Source: a candidate division Zixibacteria bacterium DG_27
GTDB lineage: Bacteria; Zixibacteria; MSB-5A5; DG-27
Direction of reading: 5' to 3'
DNA length: 7,386 bases
Assembly (NCBI GenBank): GCA_001302725.1
Contig: LIZU01000128.1
Span: forward strand, 1-7,386
The notes below the pieces were generated by a model. That model had not been told where the DNA came from and did no database searches. It saw nothing but the letters and a program-made list of their open reading frames with translations. The stretch's first letter is position 1. Each line of letters starts with the position of its first letter. The position numbers and the translations under genes were made by a program. Shown one piece after another: positions 6,189 through 7,386 of this stretch.

Positions 6189-6417
6189 TCAACTTGTTTC
6201 CTTCTCTCAACGGTGAAGTGGTTCCTTCTTTGATAAGCTCGCCCCTGCGAAAGGGATCAATATCTCGTGCTTCTTTCAGGCGCTCCCGGATGGCTGCTGG
6301 TGTTGGAGGCGTGCTTGGGAGTATTAAAGGGGAAACGACAAGAGTCCTTCTGGCGGTTCTACCTTGCATCCCTATCCTGCGGAAAGCTGTTATGATCCCT
6401 CCCCCAAGCAGAAACAA
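6181..6417 (-). CDS. Small hypothetical protein between rplT and pheS
   Basis: I do not recognise this protein. The frame is open for 78 residues from a TTG at 6417 to TAA at 6183-6181 and covers most of the 311-bp rplT-pheS gap. No good ribosome site precedes the TTG; a possible later start is the ATG of the MQGRTARR stretch (Met at about residue 18), giving about 61 residues. The C-terminal half looks protein-like: a helix-forming stretch AAIRERLKEARDIDPF followed by RRGELIKEGTTSPLREG and a basic end. No membrane segment, cysteine pair or known motif is visible. It could be a lineage-specific small gene, the remnant of a larger gene or mobile element, or a chance ORF in an untranslated leader. 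The standard order has nothing between rplT and pheS, so the insertion itself is real even if the ORF is not. Confidence 0.35.
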   Translation of the reverse strand: MFLLGGGIITAFRRIGMQGRTARRTLVVSPLILPSTPPTPAAIRERLKEARDIDPFRRGELIKEGTTSPLREGNKLNV

Positions 6418-6433
6418 AAAGGAGTCTGAAAAC

Positions 6434-6784
6434 TTAGCCGGTTTTGGCTATCTCAACCAACCGGGAGAAGGCGCCAACGTCTTTCACAGCCAAATCCGCC
6501 AGGATCTTGCGGTTCAGAGTCACTCCCGCTTTTTTCAGGCCGTTGGTGAACAGGCTATAAGAAAGACCGTGTTGCCGGCAGGCGGCATTTATGCGGATGA
6601 TCCACAATCTCCGAAAATTCCTCTTTTTGACTCGACGGTCTCTGTAAGCGTAAGCCAAACCCTTGTTGACGGTCTCCTTGGCGGTGCGATAGAGCCGGTG
6701 CCGACCGCCGTAGTTTCCCCGAGCGAGTTTTAGGACCTTCTTCTTTCTCTTCTTAGAGGCGACGCTGTGTTTGGTCCGAGGCAT
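6434..6784 (-). CDS. rplT: 50S ribosomal protein L20 (bL20)
   Basis: 116 residues, close to the normal length. bL20 binds 23S rRNA and is needed early in assembly of the large subunit. In well-studied bacteria it also represses its own operon at the mRNA level. The family pattern is clear: MPRTKHSVASKKRKKKVLKLA at the basic N-terminal extension, then GNYGGRHRLYRTAKETV, YAYRDRRVKKRNFRRLWI, RINAACRQHGLSYS and FTNGLKKAGVTLNRKILADLA. The ATG at 6784 has the ribosome site AGGAG a few bases upstream, inside the rpmI-rplT spacer. No L20-binding pseudoknot like the E. coli one could be recognised in the short leader, so autoregulation is only a family-based possibility. Its stop (TAA, 6436-6434) is followed by T-rich DNA but no strong stem. 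Confidence 0.98.
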   Translation of the reverse strand: MPRTKHSVASKKRKKKVLKLARGNYGGRHRLYRTAKETVNKGLAYAYRDRRVKKRNFRRLWIIRINAACRQHGLSYSLFTNGLKKAGVTLNRKILADLAVKDVGAFSRLVEIAKTG

Positions 6785-6792
6785 CTTCTCTC

Positions 6793-6987
6793 CTAATAGG
6801 GTATGAGCTTCTTGACCTTCTTCAGATCAGTCTTGCTGACCAGGGCTGAGCTGCGGAGTCTTCTTTTCCTTTTGGTGCTCTTCTTGGTGAAGAGGTGGCT
6901 GCTGTTTGACTTTCTCCTCTTTATCTTTCCAGAGCCGGTCTTCTTGAATCTTTTGGCCGCACCCCGGTTGGTCTTCAACTTCGGCAT
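6793..6987 (-). CDS. rpmI: 50S ribosomal protein L35 (bL35)
   Basis: A small, very basic protein of 64 residues, the usual length for bL35, which sits in the large ribosomal subunit. The start MPKLKTNRGAAKRFKKTGSGKIKR is the family signature (first 24 residues), followed by a Lys/Arg-rich stretch with SNSSHLFTKKSTKRKRRLR and the C-terminal end VKKLIPY. The ATG at 6987-6985 is preceded by AAGGAG with an 8-nt spacer, a textbook ribosome binding site. It ends with TAG at 6795-6793, and rplT starts 8 nt further on, so the two are co-transcribed and probably translated in step. It is intact. Confidence 0.98.
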   Translation of the reverse strand: MPKLKTNRGAAKRFKKTGSGKIKRRKSNSSHLFTKKSTKRKRRLRSSALVSKTDLKKVKKLIPY

Positions 6988-7011
6988 CCAAAAATCTCCT
7001 TCAAAGCTACT

Positions 7012-7039
7012 ATTATATATAATCTCTGAGAGATGGCAA
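7012..7039 (-). promoter_or_regulatory. Sigma70-type promoter upstream of rpmI
   Basis: Read on the minus strand, a -35 box TTGCCA (7039-7034, five of six consensus bases) is followed after exactly 16 bp by a perfect -10 box TATAAT (7017-7012). A start point about 7 bp on would be near 7005-7008, leaving a leader of about 20 nt that holds the strong rpmI ribosome site AAGGAG (7001-6996). It lies between infC and rpmI and would let rpmI-rplT and probably the genes behind them be transcribed without infC. The boxes are seen; promoter activity is inferred. Confidence 0.65.
7022..7034. repeat. 13-bp palindrome inside the rpmI promoter spacer
   Basis: ATCTCTGAGAGAT (plus strand) is a perfect inverted repeat with 6-bp arms around one central base. 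It fills most of the 16-bp spacer and touches the 3' base of the -35 box. This position suits an operator for a small dimeric repressor. In infC read-through mRNA it would instead form a 5-bp hairpin with a 3-nt loop, too weak and without a U-tract to be a good terminator. It may also be chance. Confidence 0.4.
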
Positions 7040-7058
7040 CAACAATTTAAGTTCTACT

Positions 7059-7386
7059 CTAAGACTTTGGGGTTTGGCTGCTTTTGGGGATGAGGATCAT
7101 GGTCATGCTCCTCCCCTCCATCTTATGCTGGTTCTCCGGCACCCCGATATCTTCGAGGTCGCTTTTAACCCGTTCGATGATTTTTTCCCCCAATTCTTTG
7201 TGAGCCAACTCCCGGCCGCGGAAATCGACGGAGACCTTCACCTTGTTTCCCTGCTCCAAAAATTCCCTTATATGCTTGGTCTTGAAGACGTAATCATGCT
7301 CTTCGGTCTTGGGGCGAAATCTTATGGTCTTGACCTGAACGGTGTGCTGTTTTTTCTTGGAGGCCTTGACTTTCTTTGACTGCAGG
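7059..7386 (-). CDS. infC: Translation initiation factor IF-3, C-terminal part (runs off the window)
   Basis: IF3 binds the 30S subunit, keeps 50S from joining too early and checks start-codon/initiator-tRNA pairing. Only the last 108 residues are present; the frame is open to the window edge at 7385, so the start and N-terminal domain lie outside. What is seen is the end of the lysine-rich linker (KASKKKQHTVQVK) and the complete C-terminal domain, with the family stretches IRFRPKTEEHDY, VKVSVDFRGRELAHKELG and MEGRSMTMIL close to the C-terminus. It ends with TAG at 7061-7059. The next gene, rpmI, starts 71 bp downstream on the same strand, the usual infC-rpmI-rplT order. No lesion is seen in the visible part. 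Confidence 0.97.
   Translation of the reverse strand, partial: LQSKKVKASKKKQHTVQVKTIRFRPKTEEHDYVFKTKHIREFLEQGNKVKVSVDFRGRELAHKELGEKIIERVKSDLEDIGVPENQHKMEGRSMTMILIPKSSQTPKS

Noticed and set aside
6181..6240. T-box-like sequence before pheS (AAGGAACCACTTC on the minus strand)
   Set aside because: It shares only GGAACC with the T-box core. The essential UGG that pairs with the tRNA NCCA end reads AGG here, and there is no antiterminator/terminator pair or recognisable Stem I with a Phe specifier.
6408..6450. Terminator after rplT
   Set aside because: A T-rich run follows the stop, but the only stem upstream is a weak AAAAC/GTTTT pairing.

Overview
This is a compact stretch of bacterial housekeeping genes, all read from the minus strand, so the biological order runs from high to low coordinates: infC (3' end only) - rpmI - rplT - small unknown ORF - pheS - pheT (broken) - zapB-like - zapA - rny - hicB-like remnant (cut by the window edge). 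No tRNA, rRNA, CRISPR array, insertion sequence or origin is visible. The gene order joins the classic infC-rpmI-rplT-pheST translation cluster to two FtsZ-ring-associated genes and RNase Y. My recollection is that this linkage occurs in Deltaproteobacteria and several uncultured lineages. With moderately high GC, a Gram-negative-type ZapA/ZapB pair and RNase Y, a deltaproteobacterium-like or uncultured-phylum genome is plausible, but the sequence alone does not fix the taxon.

Region 7386-6434: C-terminal half of IF3, then L35 and L20. A strong sigma70-type promoter (TTGCCA, 16 bp, TATAAT) lies in the 71-bp infC-rpmI gap, with a 13-bp palindrome filling most of its spacer. It could drive the whole downstream cluster.

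Region 6433-5055: the 311-bp rplT-pheS gap holds a short unrecognised ORF, then a set of inverted repeats that runs up to the pheS start codon. The pheS gene is intact.

Region 5054-2767: pheT is interrupted. Its N-terminal part (about 429 residues) and C-terminal part (about 330 residues) lie in different frames. The junction lacks about 34 residues of the B5 domain, consistent with a frame-shifting deletion of about 100 bp. Since pheT is normally essential, this is either a sequence or assembly error, a real lesion covered by a second copy, or a genuinely split enzyme.

Region 2706-355: a ZapB-like coiled-coil protein, ZapA, and a full-length membrane-anchored RNase Y.

Region 354-1: about 150 bp with no convincing gene, then the 5' part of a HicB-family antitoxin gene with a one-base frameshift.

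The genes fit together as a growth-linked cluster: translation initiation, 50S ribosome assembly, charging of tRNA-Phe, division-ring assembly and mRNA turnover. No convincing Rho-independent terminator was found between the genes, so read-through of the cluster is plausible.
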